Assembly: GCF_002209555.1 (NCBI RefSeq) | Contig: NZ_NJIF01000003.1 | Coordinates: forward strand, 62,001-126,000 | Length of the DNA stretch: 64,000 nt | Direction: 5' to 3' | Origin: Achromobacter insolitus | Lineage (GTDB): Bacteria > Pseudomonadota > Gammaproteobacteria > Burkholderiales > Burkholderiaceae_B | In this document: piece by piece, positions 49,432 through 59,431 of the stretch | How positions within the stretch are numbered: position 1 is the first letter of the stretch | Layout of the letters: each line of letters opens with the position of its first letter | Program-made: the position numbers and the translations under genes | The notes under the pieces: model-generated | The model's database searches: none | What the model was told of the DNA's origin: nothing | The model's input: the letters and a program-made list of their open reading frames with translations, nothing else

Positions 49432-49601
49432 TTTGAATCCTTGCCGCGTGGGCGGCGTAATCAGCGGTGTCAGAGGCCCGGGCTTTCCCGTCCCGGACCA
49501 AATGGGGCGAAGCGGCGGCGTTCAGCGCGTTATGAACGATAGTAGAGCGGGTAGCGGCCGCGTCGCAATGGTTGGCGCCCCAAGGGCACGGTAGGCAGCG
49601 G

Positions 49602-50618
49602 TCAGACTGCGGTGGTTGCCGTAGCGCCGTTCTTCAGCGACGCGACGATCTCGAAGGAGCGCAGGCGGTCCGCGATGTCGTAGAAATCCGAGACGATCAT
49701 CACTTCATCGGCTTCGGTTTCGGCGATCAGTGCTTCCAGTTCGCGCCGGACGGTATCCGGGCCGCCCACGATGGCCGCGCCCAGTCTTTGATTGACCGCC
49801 TCGCGCTCCCATTCGTTCCACAGGCCGTCCATGCTGTCCACGGGCGGCTGCAGTTGCAGGCGGTTGCCGCGCACGAGCGACAGGAACTTCAACTGCTGCG
49901 TCGTGGCTTGGCGGCGGGCGGCTTCATCGGTGTCGGCGGCGACGACCGGGACGCCGATCATGGCGTAGGGCCGCGCCAGCGTTGCCGAGGGCTTGAACAG
50001 GTGGCGGTAGAGGCGCATGGCCGCCATGCCCTCGGGCGAAAAGTGGCCTGCGAAGGAGAAGGGCAGGCCCAGCTCTGCGGCGAGCCTTGCGCTGAAATCG
50101 CTCGAACCCAAGAGCCAGATCGGAATGTCCAGGCCTTCGCCGGGAATCGCGCGCACGGGTTGACCTGGGCGCGAGGGCGCCAGGAAACCGCGCAATTCTT
50201 CCACCAGCGCGGGAAATTCCAGGCCGCTGCGGGGGCCGCGGCGCAGTGCGTGCTGCGTGGCGCCATCACTGCCAGGCGCGCGTCCCAGGCCCAGGTCGAT
50301 ACGGCCGGGGTAGAGCGTTTCCAGCGTGCCGAATTGCTCGGCAATGATCAGCGGCGCATGGTTGGGCAGCATGATGCCACCCGAACCCACGCGCAGGGTG
50401 CTGGTTTGCGAGGCCACGTGGCCGATCAGCACGGCGGTGGCGCTGCTGGCCACGCCATTGATGTTGTGGTGTTCCGCCAGCCAGAATCGCTTGTATCCCA
50501 GCCGTTCCACATGCTGCGCCACCGCGACCGTGTTGCGGAAGGCATCAGCCGCGTCACGACCCTGAACAATCGGGGCCAGGTCCAGGACGGAAAAGGGGAT
50601 GCGGGCAAGGCTGCTCAT
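49602..50618 (-). CDS. LLM-class flavin-dependent oxidoreductase (bacterial luciferase-like)
   Basis: 338 residues from the ATG at 50618, with GGAGGTGCC before it; the frame upstream to 50732 is not needed. Family marks [31 protein letters not shown] and the [22 protein letters not shown] stretch (in part). These enzymes use FMNH2 for monooxygenation or alkanal oxidation; the group resembles YhbW-type proteins. It lies downstream of the purine permease, but is separated by about 210 bases. Substrate unknown. Confidence 0.94.
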   Translation of the reverse strand: MSSLARIPFSVLDLAPIVQGRDAADAFRNTVAVAQHVERLGYKRFWLAEHHNINGVASSATAVLIGHVASQTSTLRVGSGGIMLPNHAPLIIAEQFGTLETLYPGRIDLGLGRAPGSDGATQHALRRGPRSGLEFPALVEELRGFLAPSRPGQPVRAIPGEGLDIPIWLLGSSDFSARLAAELGLPFSFAGHFSPEGMAAMRLYRHLFKPSATLARPYAMIGVPVVAADTDEAARRQATTQQLKFLSLVRGNRLQLQPPVDSMDGLWNEWEREAVNQRLGAAIVGGPDTVRRELEALIAETEADEVMIVSDFYDIADRLRSFEIVASLKNGATATTAV

Positions 50619-50793
50619 GCGGGCACCTCCGTGCGCGAGGCGGAACAGGACGACAGGGCGGGGACAAAGCGGGCAAGGCGCAAGGCGGACTCCATATACC
50701 GTTATACATGGGGAGTGTATCGGTGAAATCAAGCGGAACCGCCAGCAACCTTATGGCCTGGCGGGTTGATTGAATTCCGCTATCCCCGCGATT

Positions 50794-50816
50794 GGCGCGC
50801 TCTCCCGGAGCGCGCC
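50794..50816 (-). terminator. Hairpin after the purine permease gene, weak terminator
   Basis: 9-bp stem GGCGCGCTC (50794-50802) / GAGCGCGCC (50808-50816) beginning 13 bases after the minus-strand stop. There is no U tract, so termination is uncertain. Confidence 0.35.
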
Positions 50817-50828
50817 GGCCCTCTTGTC

Positions 50829-52121
50829 CTAGCCGGGGAAGAAGGCGTAACGGATCACGAACAGCGCCGCGACCAGCCAGGTGGCCGGGTGCACGTCGCG
50901 GACCTTGCCGGTGGCGGTCTTCAGCACCACGTAGCTGATGAAGCCGAAGGCGATACCGTTGGCGATGGAATACGTGAAGGGCATGACCAGCGCGGTCAGC
51001 GCGGCAGGCGTCGCCTCGCAGACGTCGTTCCAGTCGATATCGATGAGTTCGCGCATCATCAGGCCGGCCACGTAGAGCAGCGCGGGCGCGGTGGCATAGG
51101 CAGGAACGGCGCCGGCCAGCGGCGAGATGAACAATGCAGCCAGGAACAGCAGCGCCACGACCAGGGCGGTCATGCCGGTGCGGCCGCCGGCCTGCACGCC
51201 CGAGGCGCTTTCCACATAGGCGGTCGTGCTGCTGGTACCCAGCATGGAGCCCGCCACGATGGCGCTGCTGTCGGCGAACAGCGCGCGGCCCAGGCGATTG
51301 GGGCGGTTTTCAGGCATCAGGCCCGCGCGCTTGGCCACGCCCACCAGGGTCCCGGTGGCGTCGAATACTTCAACCAGCACGAACACAAGGATCACGTGGA
51401 CGAAGCCGCTATGCAGCGCGCCCAGGATGTCCAATTTCAACAGGGTGGGCGCCAGGCTGGGCGGGGCGGCGAAGATGCCTTTGAATTCGTTGTAGCCGAG
51501 CGCCATGGACAGCACGGTGACCACGAGGATGCCGATCAGGATCGCGCCGCGCACGCGCAAGGCGTCCAGGGCGGCAATAATGAAAAAGCCCAGGATGGCG
51601 AACAACGGACCGGGCTGGGTCAGGTCGCCCAGGGTGACCTTGGTGGCGGGATGAGCGACCACGATGTTGGCGCTGGATAGCGCGATAATGGCAAGGAACA
51701 GCCCGATGCCCGCGGCGATGGCGCTGCGCAGCGAATGCGGAATGCCTTTGACCAGCCACACCCGGATACCCGAGAACGTCAGGAACAGGAAGATCACGCC
51801 CGAGATGAACACGGCGCCCAGCGCCTGCTCCCAGGTGTAGCCCATGGTCTTGACCACGGTGAATGCGAAGAATGCGTTCAGGCCCATGCCCGGCGCCATG
51901 CCGATCGGCCAATTGGCGATCAGCGCCATCACCAGCGAACCCAGCGCGGCGGCCAGGCAGGTGGCGACGAACACGGCATCGCGGTCCATGCCCGTCGATG
52001 ACAGGATGTCCGGATTGACGAAGATGATGTACGACATCGTCAGGAATGTCGTCAGGCCGGCGACCAGTTCCGTGCGCGCCGTCGTGCCGTGTTCACGCAG
52101 CTTGAATAGCTTCTCGAGCAT
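50829..52121 (-). CDS. NCS2/AzgA-family purine permease (adenine, guanine, hypoxanthine)
   Basis: 430 residues from ATG 52121; GGGGA sits eight bases upstream, whereas an upstream TTG is less likely. About 12-14 helices. The AzgA block [14 protein letters not shown] at residues 24-37 and the second signature [14 protein letters not shown] identify the purine branch rather than xanthine/uracil permeases. It probably carries hypoxanthine, guanine or adenine with protons across the inner membrane. Divergent from tsaD across 108 bases. Confidence 0.95.
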   Translation of the reverse strand: MLEKLFKLREHGTTARTELVAGLTTFLTMSYIIFVNPDILSSTGMDRDAVFVATCLAAALGSLVMALIANWPIGMAPGMGLNAFFAFTVVKTMGYTWEQALGAVFISGVIFLFLTFSGIRVWLVKGIPHSLRSAIAAGIGLFLAIIALSSANIVVAHPATKVTLGDLTQPGPLFAILGFFIIAALDALRVRGAILIGILVVTVLSMALGYNEFKGIFAAPPSLAPTLLKLDILGALHSGFVHVILVFVLVEVFDATGTLVGVAKRAGLMPENRPNRLGRALFADSSAIVAGSMLGTSSTTAYVESASGVQAGGRTGMTALVVALLFLAALFISPLAGAVPAYATAPALLYVAGLMMRELIDIDWNDVCEATPAALTALVMPFTYSIANGIAFGFISYVVLKTATGKVRDVHPATWLVAALFVIRYAFFPG

Positions 52122-52229
52122 TCGAGTCCCCAATGTGTTTGCAGGATTGCGGGTTGTTGTGGGCGGGCCGGGTTGCCCGCCAGTTTTATCAAAGGGCGTA
52201 TTTTCGCATCAGTTGTAAACTCTGCCGCC

Positions 52230-53261
52230 ATGATTATTCTCGGCTTTGAAAGCTCCTGCGACGAAACCGGTGTCGCAGCCGTCTGTACCGAACGGGGCCT
52301 GCTCGCGCATGCGTTGCACTCCCAGATCGCCATGCACCAGGAATACGGGGGCGTGGTGCCGGAACTCGCCTCGCGCGACCATATTCGCCGGGTCGTGCCA
52401 TTGACACGCCAGGTGCTCGACGAGGCGGGTCTGCAAATGTCCGATATCGGGGCGGTGGCCTATACGGCCGGCCCGGGTCTGGCTGGCGCCTTGCTGGTCG
52501 GCGCCAGCGTCGCGCAGTCGTTCGCCTGGTCGCGCCATCTGCCTGCCATTGGCATCCATCACCTGGAAGGCCACTTGCTGTCACCGATGCTGGCGGATCC
52601 TCGGCCGGACTTCCCATTTGTGGCGCTGCTGGTGTCCGGCGGGCACACGCAGCTGATGCGTGTGGACGGGGTCGGTCGCTACGAGCTGCTCGGCGAAACG
52701 CTGGACGACGCAGCCGGCGAGGCATTCGACAAGTCCGCCAAGCTGATGGGCCTGGGCTACCCGGGCGGGCCGGCGCTGTCCCGGCTGGCTGCCAGCGGCG
52801 ATCCTTCGCGTTTCGATCTGCCCCGGCCGATGTTGCATAGCGGGGACCTGGATTTCAGCTTCAGCGGCCTGAAAACGGCGGTGCTGACCCGGGTCAAGGC
52901 TGCCGAAGCGGCGGGCGGGCTGGACGACCAGACGCGCGCCGATCTGGCCGCCGCCACGCAGGCCGCCATCGTGGAAGTGTTGGCGGCTAAGGCCATCCGC
53001 GCCTTGAAACAGACGGGGCTGAAGCGCCTGGTGGTCGCTGGCGGAGTGGGCGCGAACCTGTTGCTGCGCGCCAAGCTGGACGCCGCCCTTAAGCCGCTCA
53101 AGGCGCGTGCCTACTTCCCGCCGCTGGCGCTGTGCACCGACAACGGCGCCATGATCGCCTTTGCAGCCGCGGAGCGCGTCAAGGCGGGCCTGGCGACGCT
53201 GGATCCCGACGCACACAGCTTTACCGTGAAGCCGCGCTGGGACCTGGCGGACATCGCCTGA
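52230..53261 (+). CDS. tsaD: tRNA N6-threonylcarbamoyladenosine transferase
   Basis: 343 residues, standard TsaD length; ATG 52230 matches the family start [14 protein letters not shown]. Metal-binding H111 and H115 are in place (GIHHLEGH), and the phosphate loop VSGGHTQLM is intact. It transfers the threonylcarbamoyl group to A37 of ANN-reading tRNAs with TsaB/TsaE. Essential housekeeping enzyme, cytoplasmic. The next gene, plsY, converges on it through a shared hairpin. Confidence 0.97.
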   Translation: MIILGFESSCDETGVAAVCTERGLLAHALHSQIAMHQEYGGVVPELASRDHIRRVVPLTRQVLDEAGLQMSDIGAVAYTAGPGLAGALLVGASVAQSFAWSRHLPAIGIHHLEGHLLSPMLADPRPDFPFVALLVSGGHTQLMRVDGVGRYELLGETLDDAAGEAFDKSAKLMGLGYPGGPALSRLAASGDPSRFDLPRPMLHSGDLDFSFSGLKTAVLTRVKAAEAAGGLDDQTRADLAAATQAAIVEVLAAKAIRALKQTGLKRLVVAGGVGANLLLRAKLDAALKPLKARAYFPPLALCTDNGAMIAFAAAERVKAGLATLDPDAHSFTVKPRWDLADIA

Positions 53262-53269
53262 AATGAAAA

Positions 53270-53290
53270 GGGCGGCCCCCAAGGCCGCCC
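53270..53290. terminator. Hairpin between convergent tsaD and plsY
   Basis: GGGCGGCC (53270-53277) / GGCCGCCC (53283-53290), only 8 bases after the tsaD stop. On the minus strand it is followed by CTTTTCATTT, so it ends plsY well; on the plus strand there is no T tract. Confidence 0.75.
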
Positions 53291-53311
53291 CATCTTGCGC
53301 GCGCGTGGCGC

Positions 53312-53953
53312 TTATTTCTTCTTGCCGCTGCCGATGCGGCTCTCGGTGCCCTGCACAAGGCGGGTGATATTGGCGCGGTGGCGATAGAACAGCAGGGCGC
53401 TGATGACCGCCAGGGCAATGCCCAAGGGAGCCTGAGCGTACCAGGCCAGGCCGGAGCCAAAGACGTAGTACACGGGGGCGAAAAAAGCCGCGACGAGCGA
53501 AGCCAGGGACGAATAGCGGAAAAACACCGCCACGATGAGCCAGGTCGCCGCCGTGGCGACCGCCAGCCAGGGCTGGATTGCTACCAGCACGCCCAAGGCG
53601 GTGGCCACGCCCTTGCCGCCCTTGAAACCCAGGAATATCGGGTACAGATGGCCCAGGAAGGCAGCCAGGGCCACCAATGCGAGCGCCACTGGAGAAATTC
53701 CGGGAGCTAGCTGCTCTGCCAGCCAGACCGCGAACCAGCCCTTGGCAGCGTCGCCCAGCAGCGTCAGCGCGGCGGCGGTTTTGTTGCCGGTCCGCAGTAC
53801 GTTCGTGGCGCCCGGGTTCTTGGAACCGTAGCTGCGGGGGTCCTGCAGGCCCATGAGCTTGCTGACCACCACCGCGAACGGCACGGAGCCGATCAGGTAG
53901 GCCAGCAGGACCAGGGCAGCGCTGAACGCCAGGGAGGGGTCGTTTATCGCCAT
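53312..53953 (-). CDS. plsY: Glycerol-3-phosphate acyltransferase (acyl-phosphate dependent)
   Basis: 213 residues, five to seven helices. PlsY motifs: [26 protein letters not shown] (shown here only by [11 protein letters not shown]), [18 protein letters not shown]. It transfers the fatty-acyl group from acyl-phosphate to sn-glycerol-3-phosphate to start phospholipid synthesis at the inner membrane. Next to tsaD in a common betaproteobacterial arrangement. A strong housekeeping gene. Confidence 0.97.
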   Translation of the reverse strand: MAINDPSLAFSAALVLLAYLIGSVPFAVVVSKLMGLQDPRSYGSKNPGATNVLRTGNKTAAALTLLGDAAKGWFAVWLAEQLAPGISPVALALVALAAFLGHLYPIFLGFKGGKGVATALGVLVAIQPWLAVATAATWLIVAVFFRYSSLASLVAAFFAPVYYVFGSGLAWYAQAPLGIALAVISALLFYRHRANITRLVQGTESRIGSGKKK

Positions 53954-54094
53954 GGAGTGGGTCCGTTGTTGTTGTGTTGTTGCCGTAATGGGTGCGGATT
54001 CTACCGCGCCCGGGGTCGGGTCCGGCTACGGGTTATCGAGCGGGGCGCCGGCTCCCGGTTGCCAGCCGATCGTACGGAAGGAGGCGGCGGACGG

Positions 54095-54100
54095 TACAAT
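54095..54100 (+). promoter_or_regulatory. -10 box of the surE operon
   Basis: TACAAT, 41 bases before the surE ATG; the -35 is poor. Confidence 0.4.
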
Positions 54101-54141
54101 CCGACGCGTTCACCCGCGTTTTATTTTCTTTCGGATGCACA

Positions 54142-54900
54142 ATGCGAATTCTGGTTTCGAACGATGATGGTTATTCGGCCCCTGGCCTCGAGGCGCTGGT
54201 CGAGGCGCTGCAAGGCCTGGGCGATCTCACCGTCGTCGCGCCGGAGACCAACCATAGCGGCGCCTCCAATTCGCTGACGCTGAACCGGCCACTGTCGGTG
54301 CGCACCGCCTCCAACGGCTTCATCGCCGTCAACGGCACGCCCTCCGATTGCGTGCACGTGGCGCTTACGGGCCTCATGGATACGCGGCCGGACCTGGTGG
54401 TGTCCGGCATCAATAACGGAGCCAACATGGGCGACGACACGCTGTATTCGGGCACCGTGGCCGCCGCCAGCGAAGGATATCTGTTCGGCATCCCCGCCAT
54501 TGCTTTTTCGCTGGCTGAAAAGGGTTGGGCGCACATCGATTCCGCTGCGCGCGCCGCGCGCCTCGTGGTCGAGCGTCACCTTGCCCAGCCGCTGGCTGCG
54601 CCGGTGCTGCTGAACGTCAATATTCCCAGCCGCCGCTTCGAAGACATGCACGGCTTTGCGGTGACGCGCCTGGGCAAGCGCCATCCGTCGCAGCCCGTTG
54701 TGCGCACGACCACGCCCTATGGCGATACCGTCTATTGGATCGGACCCGTGGGCATGGCTGCCGATGCGGCGCCAGGCACGGACTTTCACGCTGTCGAGCA
54801 AGGCACGGTGTCGGTCACGCCGCTGCGCCTGGACCTGACCCAGCACAGCCAGCTCGACGAGATCCGTACCTGGGCGGAGCCGCTATGCGCAAACGCGTAA
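54142..54900 (+). CDS. surE: 5'/3'-nucleotidase (stationary-phase survival protein)
   Basis: 252 residues starting [15 protein letters not shown], which is the catalytic ND motif of Sur[14 protein letters not shown] and [19 protein letters not shown] complete the active site. It dephosphorylates nucleoside 5'- and 3'-monophosphates and short polyphosphates in the cytoplasm. The C-terminus overlaps the start of pcm by 16 bases. First gene of the surE-pcm-nlpD operon. Confidence 0.97.
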   Translation: MRILVSNDDGYSAPGLEALVEALQGLGDLTVVAPETNHSGASNSLTLNRPLSVRTASNGFIAVNGTPSDCVHVALTGLMDTRPDLVVSGINNGANMGDDTLYSGTVAAASEGYLFGIPAIAFSLAEKGWAHIDSAARAARLVVERHLAQPLAAPVLLNVNIPSRRFEDMHGFAVTRLGKRHPSQPVVRTTTPYGDTVYWIGPVGMAADAAPGTDFHAVEQGTVSVTPLRLDLTQHSQLDEIRTWAEPLCANA

Positions 54901-55709
54901 GCCAACCAGATGTGAGCCAACCCGTGCCCGGGCGCACCGGACCGGTGCGCTACGACTCGGGCAGGCTCAGCCCTGGCGTCACGCCGGCCAACAGCAATAC
55001 CCGCATTTCCGCGGCCACGCTGCAACGCCAGACACAGGCCCCCGCGCCCGCGTCCGGCAGCAATCTGGGTTTGAACTCCGACCGCTTGCGCCAGGCCATG
55101 GTGGAACGCCTGCGGGCGCAGGGCATTACCGATGAACGCGTGCTCAACGCCATGGGCGCCGTGCCGCGTCACCTGTTCGTCGACGAGGCGCTCGCCAGTC
55201 GTGCCTACGAAGACGCGGCGCTGCCCATCGGCCATTCGCAGACCATCTCGCAGCCCTGGGTTGTGGCGCGCATGATCGCCGCGGCCTGCGACGACCGCAC
55301 GCCCACCCGCGTGCTGGAAGTCGGCGCGGGTTGCGGATACCAGGCCGCGGTGCTTGCGCAGTTCGTGCGCGAGGTCCATACCATCGAACGCATCCGCGGC
55401 CTGTACGAGCTCGCGCGCGAGCATCTGCGCGCCTTGCGGCTGACTACGAGGATTCGTTTGATCTACGGCGACGGCATGCTGGGCCTGCCCGGCGTGGCGC
55501 CGTTCGATGCTATCGTTGTGGCTGCCGCTGGCCTTGCCATCCCGCAGGCGCTGCTGTCGCAGCTCGCACCGGGTGGCCGCCTGATCGCTCCAGAAGGGGG
55601 CGCCAACCAGCGCCTGGTTCTGATCGAACGCACAGGCGCGGCCAGCTGGAAACGCACTGAATTAGAGGCCGTGCGCTTTGTGCCGCTACGGGCCGGAATA
55701 CAATCTTGA
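54885..55709 (+). CDS. pcm: Protein-L-isoaspartate O-methyltransferase
   Basis: 274 residues, about 60 longer than the E. coli enzyme because of a Pro/Ser/Gln-rich N-terminal extension (about 1-60). The catalytic part is normal: SAM motif [34 protein letters not shown] and [12 protein letters not shown]. It repairs isoaspartyl residues in aged proteins. ATG 54885 is inside surE. The 4-base overlap with a TTG for nlpD shows tight packing, although nlpD has its own better start. Confidence 0.95.
   Translation: MRKRVSQPDVSQPVPGRTGPVRYDSGRLSPGVTPANSNTRISAATLQRQTQAPAPASGSNLGLNSDRLRQAMVERLRAQGITDERVLNAMGAVPRHLFVDEALASRAYEDAALPIGHSQTISQPWVVARMIAAACDDRTPTRVLEVGAGCGYQAAVLAQFVREVHTIERIRGLYELAREHLRALRLTTRIRLIYGDGMLGLPGVAPFDAIVVAAAGLAIPQALLSQLAPGGRLIAPEGGANQRLVLIERTGAASWKRTELEAVRFVPLRAGIQS
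55699..55704 (+). promoter_or_regulatory. Possible internal promoter for nlpD
   Basis: TACAAT inside the end of pcm, 23 bases before the nlpD ATG, so nlpD may also be transcribed by itself. Confidence 0.35.
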
Positions 55710-55726
55710 GCAAACAGGAGAAACGT

Positions 55727-56581
55727 ATGCTCAACGGGCAGTTGCAACTGACCGATATCACCCTGGGCGCGTCCATGACGCGCCTGCGCCGCCCGCTTTT
55801 CATCGCGGGGGCCCTCAGCCTGTCCATCCTGGCCGGCTGCGCTTCCAAAGGTACTCGCGCCCCGGTGGTCGACATGACCGGCGGGCAACCCGCGCCGGCT
55901 GCTCAGCCCGGCGGTTCCTATGTCGTGAAGCCGGGCGACACGCTCTACAAGATCGCTCGCGCCAACAACGTGGACATCGAGAACGTCAAGCGCTGGAACA
56001 ACCTCAGCGACCCGAACCAGATCTCTGTCGGCCAGGTCTTGAAGATGTCCGGCAGCGCCAGCGGCTCAGCACAGACCGCGCCCGTCACGGGCACTAAGAC
56101 GCAGCCGCGTCCGCTGGACCAACCGGAAACGCTGCCGCCACCGACCACCGAAACCACCACGCCGCCGCCGGCGCCGCCTGTTGAAACCAAGCCCGCCACG
56201 CGCGCGGCCGACGCGGCCGTCATCAACTGGGCGTGGCCGGCAAGCGGGCAGATCGTGCAGGGCTTCAATTCCAGCACCAAGGGCATCGATATCGCCGGCG
56301 CGCTGGGTGACCCGGTCACCGCGGCGGCCGATGGCCTGGTCAAGTACAGCGGCAACGGCGTGCGCGGCCTGGGCAACCTCATCATTGTCGAACACCAGAA
56401 CGGCTTCATCACGGCCTACGCGCACAACCGCGCCGTGCTGGTGAAGACCGGCCAGACGGTCAAGCGTGGCGCCAAAATCGCCGAACTCGGCCAAAGCGAC
56501 ACGACCTCGCCGCGCCTGCACTTCGAGATCCGCCGCCAAGGCCAGCCGGTGGATCCCATGCAGTACCTGCCCGCCAAATGA
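55727..56581 (+). CDS. nlpD: LysM/LytM lipoprotein, amidase activator
   Basis: 284 residues from ATG 55727, chosen for its AGGAG at 55716-55720; a TTG at 55706 or ATG 55775 are alternatives. Lipobox LAGC at Cys38, LysM domain (about 64-110, YVVKPGDTLYKIARANN) and a Pro/Thr-rich linker precede a LytM (M23) domain. The zinc residues are lost (STKGIDIAG in place of HxGID, RLHFE in place of HLHFE), as in E. coli NlpD, which activates the cell-separation amidase AmiC rather than cutting peptidoglycan itself. No rpoS follows. Confidence 0.95.
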   Translation: MLNGQLQLTDITLGASMTRLRRPLFIAGALSLSILAGCASKGTRAPVVDMTGGQPAPAAQPGGSYVVKPGDTLYKIARANNVDIENVKRWNNLSDPNQISVGQVLKMSGSASGSAQTAPVTGTKTQPRPLDQPETLPPPTTETTTPPPAPPVETKPATRAADAAVINWAWPASGQIVQGFNSSTKGIDIAGALGDPVTAAADGLVKYSGNGVRGLGNLIIVEHQNGFITAYAHNRAVLVKTGQTVKRGAKIAELGQSDTTSPRLHFEIRRQGQPVDPMQYLPAK

Positions 56582-57357
56582 CGCCCACCCTGGTATTCGA
56601 CCTGGAAACCATCCCCGACGCCGACGGGCTGCGCAAGCTCAACGGCTGGGGGGCAGAGGTCTCCGACCAGGAAGTCGTCGAACGGGCATTGACCGCGCGC
56701 CGCGAGGCCGTCGGCCACGATTTCCTGCCGCTGCATCTGCACAAGGTCGCAGTGGTGGGTTGCGTGTTCCGCGATGACCAGGGCTTTCGCGTCAAGACCC
56801 TGGGCCAGCCGGACGATCCCGAAGCGGCCTTGCTGGCCGGCTTTTTCAAGACGATCGAACGCTATACGCCCAAGCTCGTGAGCTGGAACGGTTCGGGTTT
56901 CGACCTGCCGGTGCTGCACTACCGCAGCCTGATCCAGGGCGTGCCGGCGCCGCGCTACTGGGACATGGGCGAGGAAGATCGCGACTTCAAGTTCAACAAC
57001 TACATCTCGCGCTACCATTCCCGCCACCTGGACCTGATGGACCTCCTGGCCAAGTACAACGGCCGCGCCAATGCGCCGCTGGATGAACTGGCCAAGCTTT
57101 GTGGTTTCCCCGGCAAGCTCGGCATGGACGGCAGCAAAGTGTGGGAGGCCTGGAGCCAGGGCCGCGCCGACGAGGTGCGCGCTTATTGTGAGACGGACGT
57201 GGTCAACACCTGGCTGGTGTATTGCCGTTTCCGTTTCCTGCGTGGCGAACTCGACCGCACCGCCTACGAGGCCGAAATCGCGTTGGTGCGAGACACCCTC
57301 AGCGCCAGCGATGCGCCGCACTGGAAGGAATACATGGCGGCCTGGGACGCCAACTGA
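56578..57357 (+). CDS. Predicted 3'-5' exonuclease, PolB-like (WlaX group)
   Basis: 259 residues. DEDD motifs: FDLETIP (Asp/Glu at residues 8-10), SWNGSGFDLPVL and YCETDVVNTWLVY. The group is related to the proofreading domain of DNA polymerase B. It starts inside the nlpD stop (ATGA overlap), so it is the last gene of this operon, in the place where many relatives have rpoS. A GC hairpin follows. Physiological substrate unknown. Confidence 0.92.
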   Translation: MTPTLVFDLETIPDADGLRKLNGWGAEVSDQEVVERALTARREAVGHDFLPLHLHKVAVVGCVFRDDQGFRVKTLGQPDDPEAALLAGFFKTIERYTPKLVSWNGSGFDLPVLHYRSLIQGVPAPRYWDMGEEDRDFKFNNYISRYHSRHLDLMDLLAKYNGRANAPLDELAKLCGFPGKLGMDGSKVWEAWSQGRADEVRAYCETDVVNTWLVYCRFRFLRGELDRTAYEAEIALVRDTLSASDAPHWKEYMAAWDAN

Positions 57358-57401
57358 TCGCGCTGGCCGCGGAAGATTCGTCTTTCGTCATACAGCATGG
57401 A

Positions 57402-57424
57402 ACGGGGCCCGCGCGGCCCCGTTT
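57402..57424 (+). terminator. Terminator after the exonuclease gene
   Basis: ACGGGGCC (57402-57409) / GGCCCCGT (57415-57422) with a five-base loop and a short TTT end. Confidence 0.5.
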
Positions 57425-57536
57425 GCGCGTCTGGAACATGCGCAATCGACTGAAACATTGCTTGCGCCAGCGAAACCTGGATGAAACCGGGGCGATCGCA
57501 CAATGGCCTCGCTTTCTTCACTTTCAGGAGACCTAC

Positions 57537-58142
57537 ATGTCCCGATTCGCTATCCGCTCCAATTTGGCCGCTCTTGCACTTGTCGCCGCGACGGGCGGCC
57601 TGGTGGCCGGTTCCGTCATGGCTGCTCCTCCTCCCGCCGGTGACGGCGGTCCCGCCGCCATGCACGACGGCCAGCGCGGCGGCTTTCACAAAGGCATGCG
57701 CGACGGCCTGTTCATTCCTGGCCTCGGTCCCGTGACCAAGGCCCAAGTCGCCGAGCTCAAGCTGGACGACAAGCAGCAGGCCCTGTTCAAGACCGCTCAG
57801 GACGGACAGCGCAGCTTGCACGAAGCCATGCGCGCATCGGGCGATAAGCGCCACGACTTGCTCAAGGCGCAGCTGGACAGCGGCAAGCTGGATCCTCGCG
57901 CCTTGGTGGAGCAATCCGAAAAATCGCGTGAGGCCTTCGGTGCACAGGCCAAGCAGGTGCGCGATCAGTGGCTGGCCGTTTGGGATAGCCTGAATGAAAC
58001 CCAGCGCGGCCAGGTGACCAAGTTCGTCAAGGATCGCCAAGCCAAGATGCAGGAACGCCACGCCCGCATGGAAGGCCGCCACGGCAAGGGCAGGGCCGAA
58101 GCGCCCGCGGCCGCGGCGCCGGCGGCTCCCGCAGCCAACTAA
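57537..58142 (+). CDS. Exported Spy/CpxP-like helical protein
   Basis: 201 residues. Signal peptide 1-27 (ALVAATGGLVAGSVMAAPP). The mature part is charged and helical, with LxxxQ-type motifs (LDDKQQALF, LNETQRGQV) that resemble LTxxQ of Spy/CpxP, periplasmic chaperones induced by envelope stress. A His/Lys-rich tail and an Ala/Pro tail finish it. The motif is not exact, so a wider heavy-metal or Spy-like family is the safer name. ATTTCAGGAGACC upstream is a good ribosome binding site. Confidence 0.85.
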   Translation: MSRFAIRSNLAALALVAATGGLVAGSVMAAPPPAGDGGPAAMHDGQRGGFHKGMRDGLFIPGLGPVTKAQVAELKLDDKQQALFKTAQDGQRSLHEAMRASGDKRHDLLKAQLDSGKLDPRALVEQSEKSREAFGAQAKQVRDQWLAVWDSLNETQRGQVTKFVKDRQAKMQERHARMEGRHGKGRAEAPAAAAPAAPAAN

Positions 58143-58498
58143 GCCCGCAGCAGGCCAAGATCCCCGGCAAGGCGCCGGGCCGGACCCCGACACGCACGCG
58201 TGCCGGGGTTTTTTATTGGCGATCCCGGATTGCGGGGCCGCCGGTTGCCGCCGGGCCCCGGTTTGGCGCGGATTCCCTGTTTTGAGGCATGAGTGCGTGC
58301 GTGCCCGCCCGCTTTCGCACTGTCCTGGTGCGGGGCGGGCGTGTCTGGGGGCGCACGCGCGGCCATATCCGGTCGTGGCATACCTGGCACGGACATTGCT
58401 TCATGGAAGGAAACCGGTATCCCTATGCAGCACAGCCGGTCCCCAGGGATGCGCTTGGGCATCCTCCTTCTCGACAAATCCGATCAGGACTCCGCACC
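58143..58498. other. 356-base intergenic region before the porin-like gene
   Basis: Contains the terminator at 58184-58215, followed by GC-rich sequence with short open frames that have no family resemblance, and a ribosome binding-site-free approach to the porin start. Nothing else is evident. Confidence 0.6.
58184..58215 (+). terminator. Terminator after the Spy-like gene
   Basis: ACCCCGACACG (58184-58194) against CGTGCCGGGGT (58199-58209), one mismatch, followed by a run of five Ts. Confidence 0.85.
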
Positions 58499-59251
58499 AT
58501 GAAGAAGACGTTGCTAGCCGTGCCTTTTGCGTTCGCAGCTTGTTTCGCCGCGACGGCGCAGGCCGAACCCACCGACCTGGGCGGCGGATTCTCCCTCAGC
58601 GGCAACGCCGCCATCGTCAGCGACTACCGCTTCCGCGGCTATTCGCAGACCGACTTCCGGCCTGCCGTGCAACTGGGTTTCGATCTGACGCATAGTTCCG
58701 GCTTCTATCTGGGCAACTGGAACTCCAACGTGTCCGATTTTGTCTTCACGGACGGCAACCTGGAGATGGACTTCTACGGTGGCTGGAAGGGCGACGTGGG
58801 CGGCGGCTTTACGCTGGACGCGGGTGTGCTGCATTACTACTACCCGGGGTCCAGCTCGCCGAAGGGCGGCAACTACAACAATACCGACCTCTATCTGGGC
58901 GCGTCGTATGGCAACTACAGCCTGAAGTACTCCTATACGCCCAGCGATTTCTTCAGCACGCCGGATAGCAAGGGCACCTGGTACCTCGACGGTACCGCCA
59001 ACTTCGATCTCGGCGATGGCTGGGGCCTGGTCGGCCACCTGGGCTATCAGAAGCTGAAGAACCAGACCAACATGGACGGCGACTCCATTGGCCATTACGT
59101 CGACTACAAGGTCGGCGTGACCAAGGACCTCAAGGGCTGGATCCTGGGTCTGGCCGCCGTGGGCGCGACCAAGGACAACTGGCTGCCGACCAAATATGGC
59201 CATCCTTCGGGCCGCCTGGGCGCAGTCTTCTCCGTGGCGCGTTCTTTCTGA
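58499..59251 (+). CDS. TorF/TIGR02001-type putative outer-membrane porin
   Basis: 250 residues. Signal peptide 1-22 (FAFAACFAATAQAEPTD). The mature protein is built of short amphipathic strands with aromatic girdles (VSDYRFRGYSQTDFRPAVQLGF, listed here only in part) and ends SVARSF, a C-terminal Phe expected for outer-membrane beta-barrels. The family is annotated as TorF or conserved hypothetical barrel. Channel specificity unknown. A terminator follows, so the gene is monocistronic. Confidence 0.9.
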   Translation: MKKTLLAVPFAFAACFAATAQAEPTDLGGGFSLSGNAAIVSDYRFRGYSQTDFRPAVQLGFDLTHSSGFYLGNWNSNVSDFVFTDGNLEMDFYGGWKGDVGGGFTLDAGVLHYYYPGSSSPKGGNYNNTDLYLGASYGNYSLKYSYTPSDFFSTPDSKGTWYLDGTANFDLGDGWGLVGHLGYQKLKNQTNMDGDSIGHYVDYKVGVTKDLKGWILGLAAVGATKDNWLPTKYGHPSGRLGAVFSVARSF

Positions 59252-59287
59252 CGGGTATCCGTGGCGGCGCCTGACAGCGCCGGCATT

Positions 59288-59335
59288 GGGCTTGCCCCAG
59301 GCGGCGACATGAACCGCTTCGGGCAGCCCTTTTTT
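59288..59335 (+). terminator. Terminator after the porin-like gene
   Basis: GGGCTTGCCC (59288-59297) pairs with GGGCAGCCC (59321-59329), with one bulge, and runs into six Ts. Confidence 0.75.
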
Positions 59336-59393
59336 CATGGCGGGGGCGTTCCGGCCCCGATGCAGCCATTTCCAGGATCGGCCGCAGTCCTTT

Positions 59394-59399
59394 TACAAT
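59394..59399 (+). promoter_or_regulatory. -10 box of rlmD inside an inverted repeat
   Basis: TACAAT lies between the arms GCAGTCC (59384-59390) and GGACTGC (59420-59426). The arms are perfect and 29 bases apart, and the second arm ends five bases before the rlmD ATG. Confidence 0.4.
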
Positions 59400-59431
59400 A
59401 ATGGGTTGCGTGTAATTCTGGACTGCGTGAG

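Noticed and set aside
49602..50732. Longer start for the LLM oxidoreductase
   Set aside because: The added 38 residues look random and the internal ATG at 50618 has a strong GGAGG site.
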